From the NCBI GenBank assembly GCA_028015205.1, contig CM051512.1:4400755-4464754 (forward strand): a stretch of 64,000 bases of DNA, read 5' to 3'. Shown piece by piece: positions 12,901 through 21,200 of the stretch. The notes beneath the pieces are model-generated. The model did not search any database and was not told the DNA's origin. It saw nothing but the letters and a program-made list of their open reading frames with translations. This stretch comes from Mytilisepta virgata. Lineage: Eukaryota > Mollusca > Bivalvia > Mytilida > Mytilidae. Numbering within the stretch: position 1 is the first letter of the stretch; each line of letters begins with the position of its first letter. The translations under genes were made by a program, and so were the position numbers.

Positions 12901-14556
12901 ATTATAATCCGTATAACAAAGTTTTCCTTGTAAAGGATTTATGAATGAACTTTGATCTACTTTTTTTAATCTATATCTCATTTTGTGCTGCACTTTAGCT
13001 TTGACAAGAGGACCTATTTAACATACTTTATAAAAAGAATAAAAAAGTGAATAATTTTTTCCATAGGAATTAACATTGTTCTGAACAAAGCAACGGGTCA
13101 GAGTTCTGACTACAGCGCCAAAACCACTGCCCCCAAGGCAACTGATGGAAATCTTAAGACTTACTCTCATACAAAAAAGGACCAAAATCCTTTCTGGTTT
13201 GTTGACCTTGGCAAGCCATACAATGTAAAAGGAGTTAAAATCACAAACAGGAAAGATTGTTGTGGTAAGTTAACTGAATTACTTTCAGACTAATTTGGAA
13301 TTCTACACGTTTCTTATATTTAAAACATCAGGACATGTCGAAGGTGAACCATTACTTATGTTTCTTCACACTATTCGATAACCACTCTTCTTTTATCATT
13401 TTTATCAAACGAAAGATATTTAAGATAATTTTCAAGATTTTTTTCCGCTGTAAATGAGATTCATACTGTAATCATGTATTAATGTTTTTATTAATATTCA
13501 TGTTAACTAATCTAGTCAGAAATAGAAATGTTCCAATGCGCTCTCTTTTCATCCTGTAACTTAAGATAATTATTTTCTTTTGAACTGTATGACGCCCCAA
13601 ACCTTTCTTGAAACTTGATGTTTTTAAACGAATTTCCTTCGCTTTAAGTCTTGGTGCAGATGTATGAAATTCTGTCTATGAAACTTTCTTTCTTTTGGTG
13701 CTAGTTCAATGTTCATTTGGTTTAGGTCCTACTGAATATTTAACCTCCCCATATATTATTTGTCCCAGGTCTGAACTATTCTGGTATTTGCTATGTATTA
13801 TCTTTTAAAATTCTTTAGTTTCCCTAGTTAATGTTATATTTAATTACTTCTTCTTCCAATATTTTATACACTTGGTTATTTTTTTCCTGTCCGTTTGGGG
13901 TTCTCAACATGGTGGGGTTTTCGCATTTATTTAAGATACTAAGGTTGGCTGATTTTTGTGTCGCCTGCGGAACGCATGCTCGACACATAGGAATCACTAT
14001 CTGTCGTATTGCGCTGGCGTCGTCACACTTTCTTATATTCTCAACTACTCGTAGACTGCTCAAAGTAATTTGATGAAACTTTCTCTTTGCATTAACCTTA
14101 ATGCAAAGGTGTGAAAATTAAAAAATTTTTTTTGTGTAAATATTTACATTTTAAAAAAAAAGGGGGGGGGGGTTCAAAACTTCTATCCTCAACCACTCCA
14201 TAACCGCTCAAAGCAATTTGATGGAACGTTCTTTGTTCATTAACCTTAATGCAAAGGTCTGCATATATATTTCATTTGCAGAAAATTTTAATATCTTTTG
14301 TAAAAATTGACGTCCACAGGCGACACATGTCTTCCTTGGAAGACTCACATATTTTTTTATATTTACTACAGGAAATCGGCTTCGCGACGTAAATATTACA
14401 GTCGATGGGAAATTCTGTACATCTTATAAAGGACCGGCTAAAACAGGAGAGGTATTAACACTAATGTGTAAGAAGATTGTAACGGGACGCAAACTAACAG
14501 TGACGATCAAAGGCAAAACATATTTATCAATGGCTGAAGTTGAAGTCTTAACTTAA
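895..14556 (+). CDS. Polybasic-stalk F-type lectin gene (3' part; joined exons)
   Basis: This multi-exon gene is open at its 5' end, left of the window. Proposed coding exons: 895-930, 1506-1541, 2476-2511, 3083-3118, 3710-3745, 5720-5743, 7050-7085, 8337-8369, 8824-8856, 12332-12364, 12702-12731, 13067-13264, 14372-14556. All internal exons are phase 1-1 and join in one frame. The mini-exons give about 110 residues of Lys/Arg/Pro repeats; the last two encode an F-type lectin (fucolectin) domain of about 125 residues ending in TAA. From the family, F-type lectins bind L-fucose and act in innate recognition or gamete binding. The stalk could bind anionic surfaces, nucleic acid or matrix, which is inference. 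No signal peptide is visible because the start is missing. The lectin call is strong; inclusion of each mini-exon in the mRNA is less certain. Confidence 0.8.
1506..1541 (+). CDS. Mini-exon 2, polybasic repeat
   Basis: A 36-nt exon after ATTCCAG and before GTACAT, phase 1-1, reading VKRKPKRKSRQK. It is the second exon type within each ~1.58-kb duplicated block. Confidence 0.75.
2476..2511 (+). CDS. Mini-exon 3, polybasic repeat
   Basis: A 36-nt exon identical in protein to mini-exon 1 (VKKKPKRKPRRK) and 1581 bp downstream of it. It belongs to the second copy of the duplicated block. Phase 1-1 with GTATGC donor. Confidence 0.75.
3083..3118 (+). CDS. Mini-exon 4, polybasic repeat
   Basis: A 36-nt exon reading VKRKPKRQSRQK, 1577 bp from mini-exon 2. 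Acceptor ATTCCAG, donor GTACAT, phase 1-1. Confidence 0.75.
3710..3745 (+). CDS. Mini-exon 5, polybasic repeat
   Basis: A 36-nt exon reading VKKKPKKKPRRK in the third, internally deleted copy of the block. Phase 1-1, donor GTATGC. Confidence 0.75.
4260..4680. repeat. Dispersed ~400-bp repeat, copy 1
   Basis: Matches 23520-23885 over its whole length (shared TCATGTATTTCCTTAGAG, TATAGCAGAACATATCAG and GGGGATGCTAAAATTT blocks). Inside is a GGGATTGTG...GAAACAAC segment also seen near 21360 and, inverted, near 43590. The flanking 3950-4260 stretch holds two copies of an ACTCCAACACC motif and nothing else recognised. Confidence 0.6.
5065..5100 (+). pseudogene. Dead mini-exon relic
   Basis: Aligns with the mini-exons and their downstream intron (the KKKPRR-like codons, then a GTTAC-ATAAAAAATGC stretch), but the donor GT is replaced (GATTGTTACG) and the acceptor is weak. 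It cannot be spliced like its siblings. Confidence 0.5.
5674..5700 (+). pseudogene. Dead mini-exon relic
   Basis: The upstream sequence matches the intron ahead of mini-exon 2 (ATCCTTCCTGG and TTTGTCTCATTA blocks). The CCAG acceptor has been lost, and a TAG follows where the donor should be. Confidence 0.45.
5720..5743 (+). CDS. Short mini-exon 6, polybasic repeat
   Basis: A 24-nt exon with a good ATATTTCAG acceptor and GTATCT donor, phase 1-1, reading GRRQPKKK. It looks like a 36-nt exon that lost its last 12 nt in frame. Inclusion is uncertain. Confidence 0.5.
6139..6165 (+). pseudogene. Dead mini-exon relic
   Basis: Codons for ARRKPKKSQK and a GTTTGG donor align with mini-exon 7, but the acceptor CCAG has become TATG. 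It is probably not spliced. Confidence 0.4.
6270..6860. repeat. Repeat-like stretch rich in GCGAAT motifs
   Basis: GCGAAT(A/T) or its complement recurs about ten times with irregular spacing. It lies in an intron with no coding signal. Probably a degraded repeat. Confidence 0.35.
7050..7085 (+). CDS. Mini-exon 7, polybasic repeat
   Basis: A 36-nt exon after GCATTCCAG and before GTTTGT, phase 1-1, reading VRRKPKRKSRRK. Confidence 0.7.
7565..7860 (+). mobile_element. Hairpin-headed element (CCGTCCGTCTGTC type), truncated
   Basis: Begins with the perfect palindrome AGTCCCCTAAGGGGACT, followed by CTCCGTCCGTCTGTCTCTCC. Internally the segment CGTCATGCTTGAAGATATTG occurs twice (near 7640 and 7800). 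No matching 3' end was found. Same structure as the elements at 9163, 13958, 19215 and 58108. Confidence 0.5.
8337..8369 (+). CDS. Mini-exon 8, polybasic repeat
   Basis: A 33-nt exon after TATTCCAG and before GTATGA, phase 1-1, reading GKKSKRKPKPK. From here on the repeats are 11 residues long and end KPKPK. Confidence 0.7.
8824..8856 (+). CDS. Mini-exon 9, polybasic repeat
   Basis: A 33-nt exon after TATTTCAG and before GTATAA, phase 1-1, reading ARTPKKKPKPK. Confidence 0.7.
9258..10097. repeat. Tandem array, 5 copies of ~167 bp
   Basis: Units start at 9258, 9426, 9594, 9761 and 9928 with few differences. Each contains GGGGATCCACTAGTGG and ATTGCCATGGAGATTATTT. Non-coding. Confidence 0.95.
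10481..10548. repeat. G/C-rich low-complexity tract
   Basis: A run of GGGCGG/GGACGG after an imperfect hairpin (AACCGGATTTTC with GAAAATATCGGTT). It heads the 161-bp array. A poly-G run lies at 10341-10360. Confidence 0.7.
10549..11520. repeat. Tandem array, 6 copies of 161 bp
   Basis: Exact 161-bp spacing (for example 10621, 10782, 10943, 11104, 11265). Units alternate between two subtypes (TTTCCCAG and TTTTCCCG), suggesting growth by dimers. Short ORFs across units are by-products of the period. Confidence 0.95.
12332..12364 (+). CDS. Mini-exon 10, polybasic repeat
   Basis: A 33-nt exon after ATATTTCAG and before GTATGT, phase 1-1, reading VKKTNKKPKPK. It lies just downstream of the 2.9-kb repeat-laden insertion at 9163-12062. 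Confidence 0.7.
12702..12731 (+). CDS. Linker mini-exon before the lectin domain
   Basis: A 30-nt exon after CATTTCAG reading GNKKSAPNQK, with a weak donor GTAGAT at 12732. Its final A plus GA of the next exon gives Arg. If unspliced, the frame ends at TAA 12736-12738 after two more residues, giving a possible lectin-less form. Confidence 0.6.
13067..13264 (+). CDS. F-type lectin domain, first exon
   Basis: A 198-nt exon, acceptor CCATAG, donor GTAAGT, phase 1-1. It shows family hallmarks: an NKATGQSS start, a KATDGN loop, FWFVDLG, VKITNRKDCCG. The fucose-contacting His (YSHT), the first Arg and the Asp of the family motif and the vicinal Cys pair are here. The usual Cys before HT is Ser, and its partner in the next exon is also absent. 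Confidence 0.9.
13958..14326 (+). mobile_element. 369-bp inverted-repeat element in the lectin intron
   Basis: Ends GTGTCGCCTG and CAGGCGACAC are perfect inverse complements. A second complementary arm CGACAC lies 28 bp from the 5' end, followed by ACATAGGAATC. Inside, a GCATTAACCTTAATGCAAAGG block occurs twice. It separates the two lectin exons. Confidence 0.7.
14372..14556 (+). CDS. F-type lectin domain, last exon with stop
   Basis: Starts after TTTACTACAG and completes the motif: GNRL supplies the final Arg of H-x26-R-x-D-x4-R. It then carries VNITVDG, a Cys pair (FCTSY, LMCKK), the GRKLTV strand and the C-terminal MAEVEVLT. The family usually has LCEVEV; the Cys is Ala here. Stop TAA 14554-14556. 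An AAG/GTAATT donor-like site right after the stop could lead to a 3'-UTR exon near 15687. Confidence 0.9.
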
Positions 14557-14649
14557 GGTAATTGTTTTGCAGTTAATATTGTTAGACAGTGCAGGAAGTT
14601 ACACATACAACAGAACCAATTTACATGTATATGTTTTGTGCTGTTTGTA

Positions 14650-15450
14650 ATTATTAATTGGCCCAAGTCGACGGTTGGAAAAAACTGTTTTTGCACCGTT
14701 TCTAATCATCATTCTTCTGCTTCTTTAGTTGTGAACTTGTCCAACCAATTTCTTAGAGGTTTAGACTCCAGATTTAATGAAACCTCATATGGAGGTAAGG
14801 TAAAATGCTAAGAGGTGGACAATGGTACTAGGTTTCCTGCAAGTCTGGTTGCCATGGAAACAGAGCAAAACAAAAATGACAAAAAAAAACCAATGAAAAT
14901 ACTCCAAAATGAAGTTTTGTGCACAGGTTGGAAACTATGGCTGGATATGCACTTTTGGGTTGGAATTATTGTATGGCTACCGTTCCCATAGAAACAGGCC
15001 AGAAAGATCCCAAAAATTTAAATTAATCCAATCTTTATGAAACTTCACGTGAAGTTTAGGCATCAAGCTTGGATATTATCTCTGGTTTTGGATTTTACAA
15101 AAATGGCAGACACTGCTACTGAAAAAGAACCAAAAAAAAATCTTCATGAAACTTCATATAGAAGTTCCATGCCAGGGGTATTTGGTTTATCTTGGATTAT
15201 GCAGTATGGCTGTCATTGACATAGAAACGGCACATCAATGCAAACACGTGAAAATTCATATAACTGATAGGAACAATATCCAGAGGTACACTTTGAGCAA
15301 TTCGAAAAAGATTTCAGGGTCAAACAGGGGGATTTGGGCGATTATGTGTAAGTATGCTAACACAGAAATACTAGTTCAAAATGAAGTTGAAAAAGCCAGT
15401 TGGTAGATCTGTCGATGAACATTGCCTACATGTATTTCGCTATTAATATG
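14650..15450. repeat. Imperfect repeat stretch (ATGAAACTTCA units)
   Basis: Several imperfect ~120-bp units share TTCATGAAACTTCATATGGAAG-like and CCATAGAAACAG words, typical of dispersed intergenic repeats. The open frames in it are short and lack domain signal. Confidence 0.4.
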
Positions 15451-15686
15451 TATAATGTAATCAGGGAAAAGATGGAAGAAAGATATATATTTCCATATTG
15501 ACGGCAGATAAAAACAATAGCATGTAAATGAAAAAAAAATCTACACAAATTCAATGTAAGTGTTTGAATTTTACAATTTATACATGTATTTTAATATTAT
15601 ATCTCTCTTAGTGTACTGACTAAGAGTAATCAACTGTTTTTGTTCGTCTTATGAATAAACTAAATGTATTTCTTTTTTTTTTTCAG

Positions 15687-15800
15687 AATGAAGAAATGGC
15701 AAACATGAATAAACATGGAGAATATAAGAGCTTTGCATAATGCATTCAAAGGCCGCATCTACTATCCTCATTTTAATATATTCATTTAAACTTGTCTTAT
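15687..15800 (+). other. Possible 3'-UTR exon of the lectin gene
   Basis: A long pyrimidine tract and CAG acceptor end at 15686, matching the donor-like site just after the lectin stop. AATAAA occurs at 15708-15713. If that splice is not used, AATAAA at 15654-15659 could end an unspliced 3' UTR. The end is arbitrary. Confidence 0.3.
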
Positions 15801-18075
15801 CGTCAAATATTTATAAATGGAAGCTTAGATAAATATAACACAAACATTTTTCTTATAAATGTCTTGGAAATGAAAATGATTCCATACTATATTATTTTTT
15901 TTTCAAGAATAACTTTTTGAGATAAAACTATCAAAAAGGATATCATGTGACGATGCTACATTCTATATTTCCACAGGCACCGTTAAAAACATCAACTATA
16001 TAAAACCGCCTAGGAGTGCACAGAAATGTGTTTGCCATACGGGGATTTTTGTTTTTTTTGTGGAATCATTTGTTGACAAAGCTGCACGTCACCAACAATA
16101 CAGATTCATTGCATAAAGATTGAGTTTCCAGTTCAGTTGTTCCAGGTCTTGTTTATATATTTTTTTTTATATCGCCAATCGTTTTGAATTTATTATTAGG
16201 GCTATTCTATTTTAAATGTGGGAGGGTAGGACTTTCAACAACTAACAAACGATTTTAGATAAATTTATGTACATCTGATAGGCACACACTTAAAATGGCC
16301 CAGGACTCATGCCCTATAATAAAAATTCCTTTCTACCCTCCCACATCCAGGTTAATGGAACAGCCCTTGCCACTGAGTCTATACTTCTAATGATGGACTC
16401 CCAAGTCCCCAAGGGAATCATCAACTCTTATTTTAATACTATTGAAAAATTGAAAGTTTAAATTTACCTTTACATGCTTTATCAAAATGTAAAAATGTAT
16501 GAAAACTAATTAGTATCTCCCTCGTGCATAGCGCTATCCTAAGATGATTTTGGCCGTTTTGAAATTTGAATATTTCTTAAACGTTAAGGGTTACTAAGCT
16601 TTTAACATTTTAGGGCTTCACCACGAGTTATGAGTGGTAAATCGATCAAAATACGCACATATTATGCATCCAAGCTTGTATCTTGAAATATTTATTACAG
16701 ACAAAAACAAATAATATATTTGAGAATAAAATGTTAAGTGTTATAATTTTAAGTTGAGAAACAAAAGTTTTGGAAATAATTATTAAAACTGACCTTTGAA
16801 TTCCGTTCATGTGTTTGTCTTGTCAATGTTTACCCCATATTATCATTGATTCATATGAATGAAAAAAGTTATTTTGTATGTGAAGATATCTCCTGTGTTC
16901 CTTTCTTATATTCAAGGATAAATGAAAGTATATTTTATAAAATTTTTACTGATCATTTATGTGTTAATAAACCGCATATTAAAACTCAGTGGGAAAAAAC
17001 ATACACAGAAAAACGATATAGAAGTGAATACATGTATATTTATACTGTTAGTCACGCTCCTCCACTAGGTATATGTATCCAACTTGGTGAAAGCTTGACT
17101 GAAAGCAGATAAAGATGAATAGTTGTACAATTAATTTGTTAAGAATTGTTATGTATTCCACATGAATATTAAAATAATTTGTAGCTATAAATGTCGATAT
17201 TTACTGGCCACAATTTATTAGTGCTTTCAGAATTTAACCTTTACTTCATTTCCGTATTGTTCAAGATTAAAAAGACCTTAAACTAATACAACTCAAGTAC
17301 AGTGGATCAGAACTGGTATCACAGATTGATTTTTTACACCGAGTAAACGCATCTGCTGGTGGACTCAAGTCCCATAGGCGATCACTAGCTCAGTTGCCAA
17401 TAGTTCGGTACTAGCCATGAAATTGATAAACGTGTACTCAAAATGTTACTAATATAAAATCAGGGACTTTCTGATCACTGAACATGCTGAAATAAATTGC
17501 CGGATTGTAATCAAACTTGGTAGAATGATGTATGGAAGGACCTCTACAAACGTTCCTGGTTGGTTGAACAACATGGTCACCCAAGGCCATCTTTGATTAT
17601 TATTGGCTAATTTTCAAAATTCTTCCCCCTGAAACTACATGAAATGTTTTGAAACTGCAGATTGGTGACAACAATACCTTCTAGAATCCACTTTTGGTTG
17701 AGATGCGTCCGGTCAACCGGCGACAGCGGCTGTATATTGCTACTCAGAGTATTTTATAATAAACATTACATTATATGTAAAAAGTAGACAGGTTTGTAAT
17801 TTTCAATTGTTTTTTTGTACCCTTCTGTAACCCTTTGAAATAACCATAGAAAAAAATTATAGAAATGTAAAATACGTTCTCTAATATGGAAAGCTATAAT
17901 GATAATGGCCAATCATTGTAGTGAATATTTGACCATTTATGAATATAATGTCCCTAGTTCAAATACATGTGCAAAACATGTAAAAATAATTGCAAGTCAT
18001 ATCTTACAAATTGTAATTTGAAACACGTTAATCTAACTATAAAGATAACATGAACATAAAGTACATGTATTTATA
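15800..18075. other. Intergenic region between the lectin and ShKT/SRCR genes
   Basis: Lies between convergent 3' ends. It contains the 16199-16366 inverted-repeat element and, at about 17500-17740, a repeat shared with 41940-42290 (AACAACAT and GGCCATCTTTGATT words). No exon seen. Confidence 0.5.
16199..16366. mobile_element. ~168-bp MITE-like inverted-repeat element
   Basis: Ends GGGCTATTCTATTTTAAATG and its inverse (GGGCTGTTCCATTAACC-GGATG) both run into GTGGGAGGGTAG. One further arm of the same family is at about 8665-8697. Confidence 0.6.
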
Positions 18076-18200
18076 CTAACCGGAACACAAACCGCAAGTT
18101 GCTGGACAGAATGATTTTAAAGTTGGTATATTACAAACTGTTGGATTTTTACAGTCAACAACCGTTTTATCAACGCAGGGAGGTGATGTAGTAGAGGTGG
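18076..18200 (-). CDS. Minus gene ShKT-2 and stop
   Basis: Linker TSTTSPP then [26 protein letters not shown] and TAG at 18078-18076. A weak GTTAGT donor overlaps the stop, so a further exon is possible, but the paralogue also ends shortly after its ShKT. Confidence 0.85.
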
Positions 18201-21200
18201 CTGATAAAAGTGGTATAGTTACATTAGGATATTGAAGAATATAACAGTATGAAATGATAATAATTAAAAAAAAATCATCAGGATTCATCTCATTAATTGA
18301 TAAAGAGCAAAGAAAAACACTGATTCCAAATCCATTCGCTCAAACAGCTCAGCAACAAATAATTGTGTTTTTTATGACTAAAGGAATATGATGAAATAGT
18401 AAAAGGGGAAAAGGGGGGGGGTGTATTACGTCGGTAAGATATACATATGTGACGTAATGAAAAACCCTGATACCATCCTAAAATTTGAGATGCACGAATA
18501 TCTATGCAATGAGCACATGGACCCGAAATGTTTTGTTTTGCAAACATAATTCCATTACTTCAAGAAAATCATGCTAAAATTTAAGGGAATACGATACGTA
18601 ATATCCTAAAAATACATCCACAATAAGCAAATTGACCCCGCATTTTCTTTTGCAAACAGATGCTTATTACTTCAGTATAATCGTACTTAATTTTAAAAAA
18701 AAAATAAATTCAGTGTCAAATATCTTCAAAACTAAGCCTGGAAGGTGTGTTTTTTCTTGCGTATATGAAAAGTACACATAAAAATTGACCTTATGGTAAT
18801 ATGTCGGCAAAAAACCTAATAGAGGAACCTTACTGTAACGTATTCCCTTAATGTACACAACAAAATATATTCACCATTGTAATCGCAATTGAATAAATCA
18901 TGTAAATAAAGATTAAGTAATACACCAACATGTGATCGTAACAAATTTTGAATCAAATTTCTTCTTTGAAAGAAGTAAAGAATAAGAAAGCTGTAAATAT
19001 ATGCACTTACTGCAGATTTTACAGGTCGCTGGGCAAAATTTCTTTAAGGGACCAGAGCATACACTTTGGATACATCTAACTCGTGTGTCATCTATACATC
19101 CATTTGTTGTTGTAGGTGCAGTAGTAGTGGTAGTTGTTGAAATACCGGTCGGTACTTACAAAAATATACATTTAACGTAAAAGGATATCTAAGAGCAATA
19201 ATTATATCTTTTTTTGCCTGTCTCGCCGAAGGCGGAAGCAGGTCTAAAAGTCGGGTCACTCCGTCCGTCAGTCCGTCTGTAACGTCCGCCTGTCGGTCAC
19301 ACAATAGGGTACATACTTGACCATATGTGCTTATTTTGTGTAATATGAAAATTTGACGTCTTTTACTGGGCCCTTATGAAAATTGTGCATTTCATTACAG
19401 CCAAATGCAGATAAACATACCGGTGTATCGTAAAAATCGCAAGTTCCGTAAAAAATGCAAGCACGCGATTGCAAATATTTATAGCACTTCTTTGTAAAAA
19501 TTGGAAGTTTCACTTTCACAAACCATTGCCGGTTACATTAACACTAGATATAAACCGTTCTAATTCAATATACATTTCTGCATTTTCAACTTTGAAAAAT
19601 TATGGTTTTATATGTAATATATAGGAAAATGTCTAAGCGGGGACTCATTTATGTCCAGCTGACTATATATATGTAATTTAAAAAGACTTGTATATTATCA
19701 GGGCTTTTATAACACGAATAAAATATTGTTTAAAGCTTTGTCTTAGTGGTCAAAATAGAATTTAATTTGTTAATTTATTGTACTGTAATTCTTTGCCTGG
19801 CCAAAATAAGGCAAGTACAGCTATTATTTCATACATAAATTGATTAATAGTAATTAAATTATCAGACACAGAAATAAAAATATATCAAGTGATGTCAACA
19901 ATAGGATAAACTTAAAAACCATTTTTTCATTTCCCCATCTCTGCATGTACCAAAAAAAAAAAAAAAAAAGGATCATACATACACTATGTGACAAGTATCC
20001 AGTTGAAAGTAGTACTCTTCACACTGACGAAATTTTATGTAAAACATTTCTGCCATCACAATTTGCTTAAAGTCGTCGTGTTAGCCATCTAGCATGCTAT
20101 GCTATTGGCTTCTTTTGCATTTTGGGCCATGTAAAATGTAGCATTTTGTCTTTAATACAGATTTCGTCACTTTTGAATATATCCCCATCAAACTGTAGTA
20201 AGGGACCAGGTAAAATTTATCAGGGAATTGAGACCGGTTCAAAAGGCCATGGGAAAAACACTTTTTTGGTTACTCTATTTCATGGGACATCTTAATTTTT
20301 CTCATTCTCATACACATGGGACACCAACATTTTTTATTACCATATTTTTACAAATTTACACAAAAAAATGTCTTTAAAACACACATTGTACCTTACTGTC
20401 TCGGAAACATTAACGCTAATTAAATTACTGTATTTTTGTCATATATTAAAAGTTTTTTTCTTATATTTTCAATGATTCAATCAACTTGGCACCTTGTATG
20501 GTATACGTACATTATATAAGCAAAAGTGTACCTTACTGTCCATTAACATTAACACTATTGAAATTCCTGTATTCTTGCCATATATTAAACATTTCCCCCC
20601 ACATTTCAATAATTCAATAAAGACTATATTTTGTATGGTATAAGTAAAGTCAAGAAATATCAAAGGGATATTCGAAGGAGGGAAAAATCGAAACAACTGA
20701 CAAACTCCGGAGAACAAGGAAAACAAGATCAAAACAATACATGCATTATAATTAAAAACTAAAAACATAGGAACAACATCAACCTCACAAAAAAAAAACT
20801 GGGGGTAGACTCAGGTGCTCCATAGGAGTAAGCAGTCTCTGCTTCTTGCAGGATATCCGCCATGATGCCCATGCCAAATCCGGTATAAGGACAGGATAAA
20901 ATCAATGGAACAGAGTCCATTTTCATTTGGGAAACGGTTTTTTCATACCTATCAACAAAGTCATGATGACGTTCATACAATTTTAATAAGGATGACTCCA
21001 AATTAGGATCAACATACCCATGTCTGAGCAACTTTTCTCTCAGGAGCCGGGCTCTGTCCAGGAAGTCAATGTATATGTCACAAGCTCTGGGATAACGTAG
21101 GAGTTGTGAAATATATACTCCATACGCCGGCGCTTCTTGAATATTGCTGCTCAAAAATAGTTGACGATTGGAAAGTCAAAGTCATTCCGTTTATAAGTAC

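Noticed and set aside
15037..15406. Two short plus-strand open frames after the lectin gene
   Set aside because: They fall on imperfect intergenic repeats and have no domain similarity.
18076..19154. ShKT modules as venom toxin genes
   Set aside because: They are C-terminal modules of a multi-domain SRCR protein with signal peptide; ShKT is widespread outside toxins.
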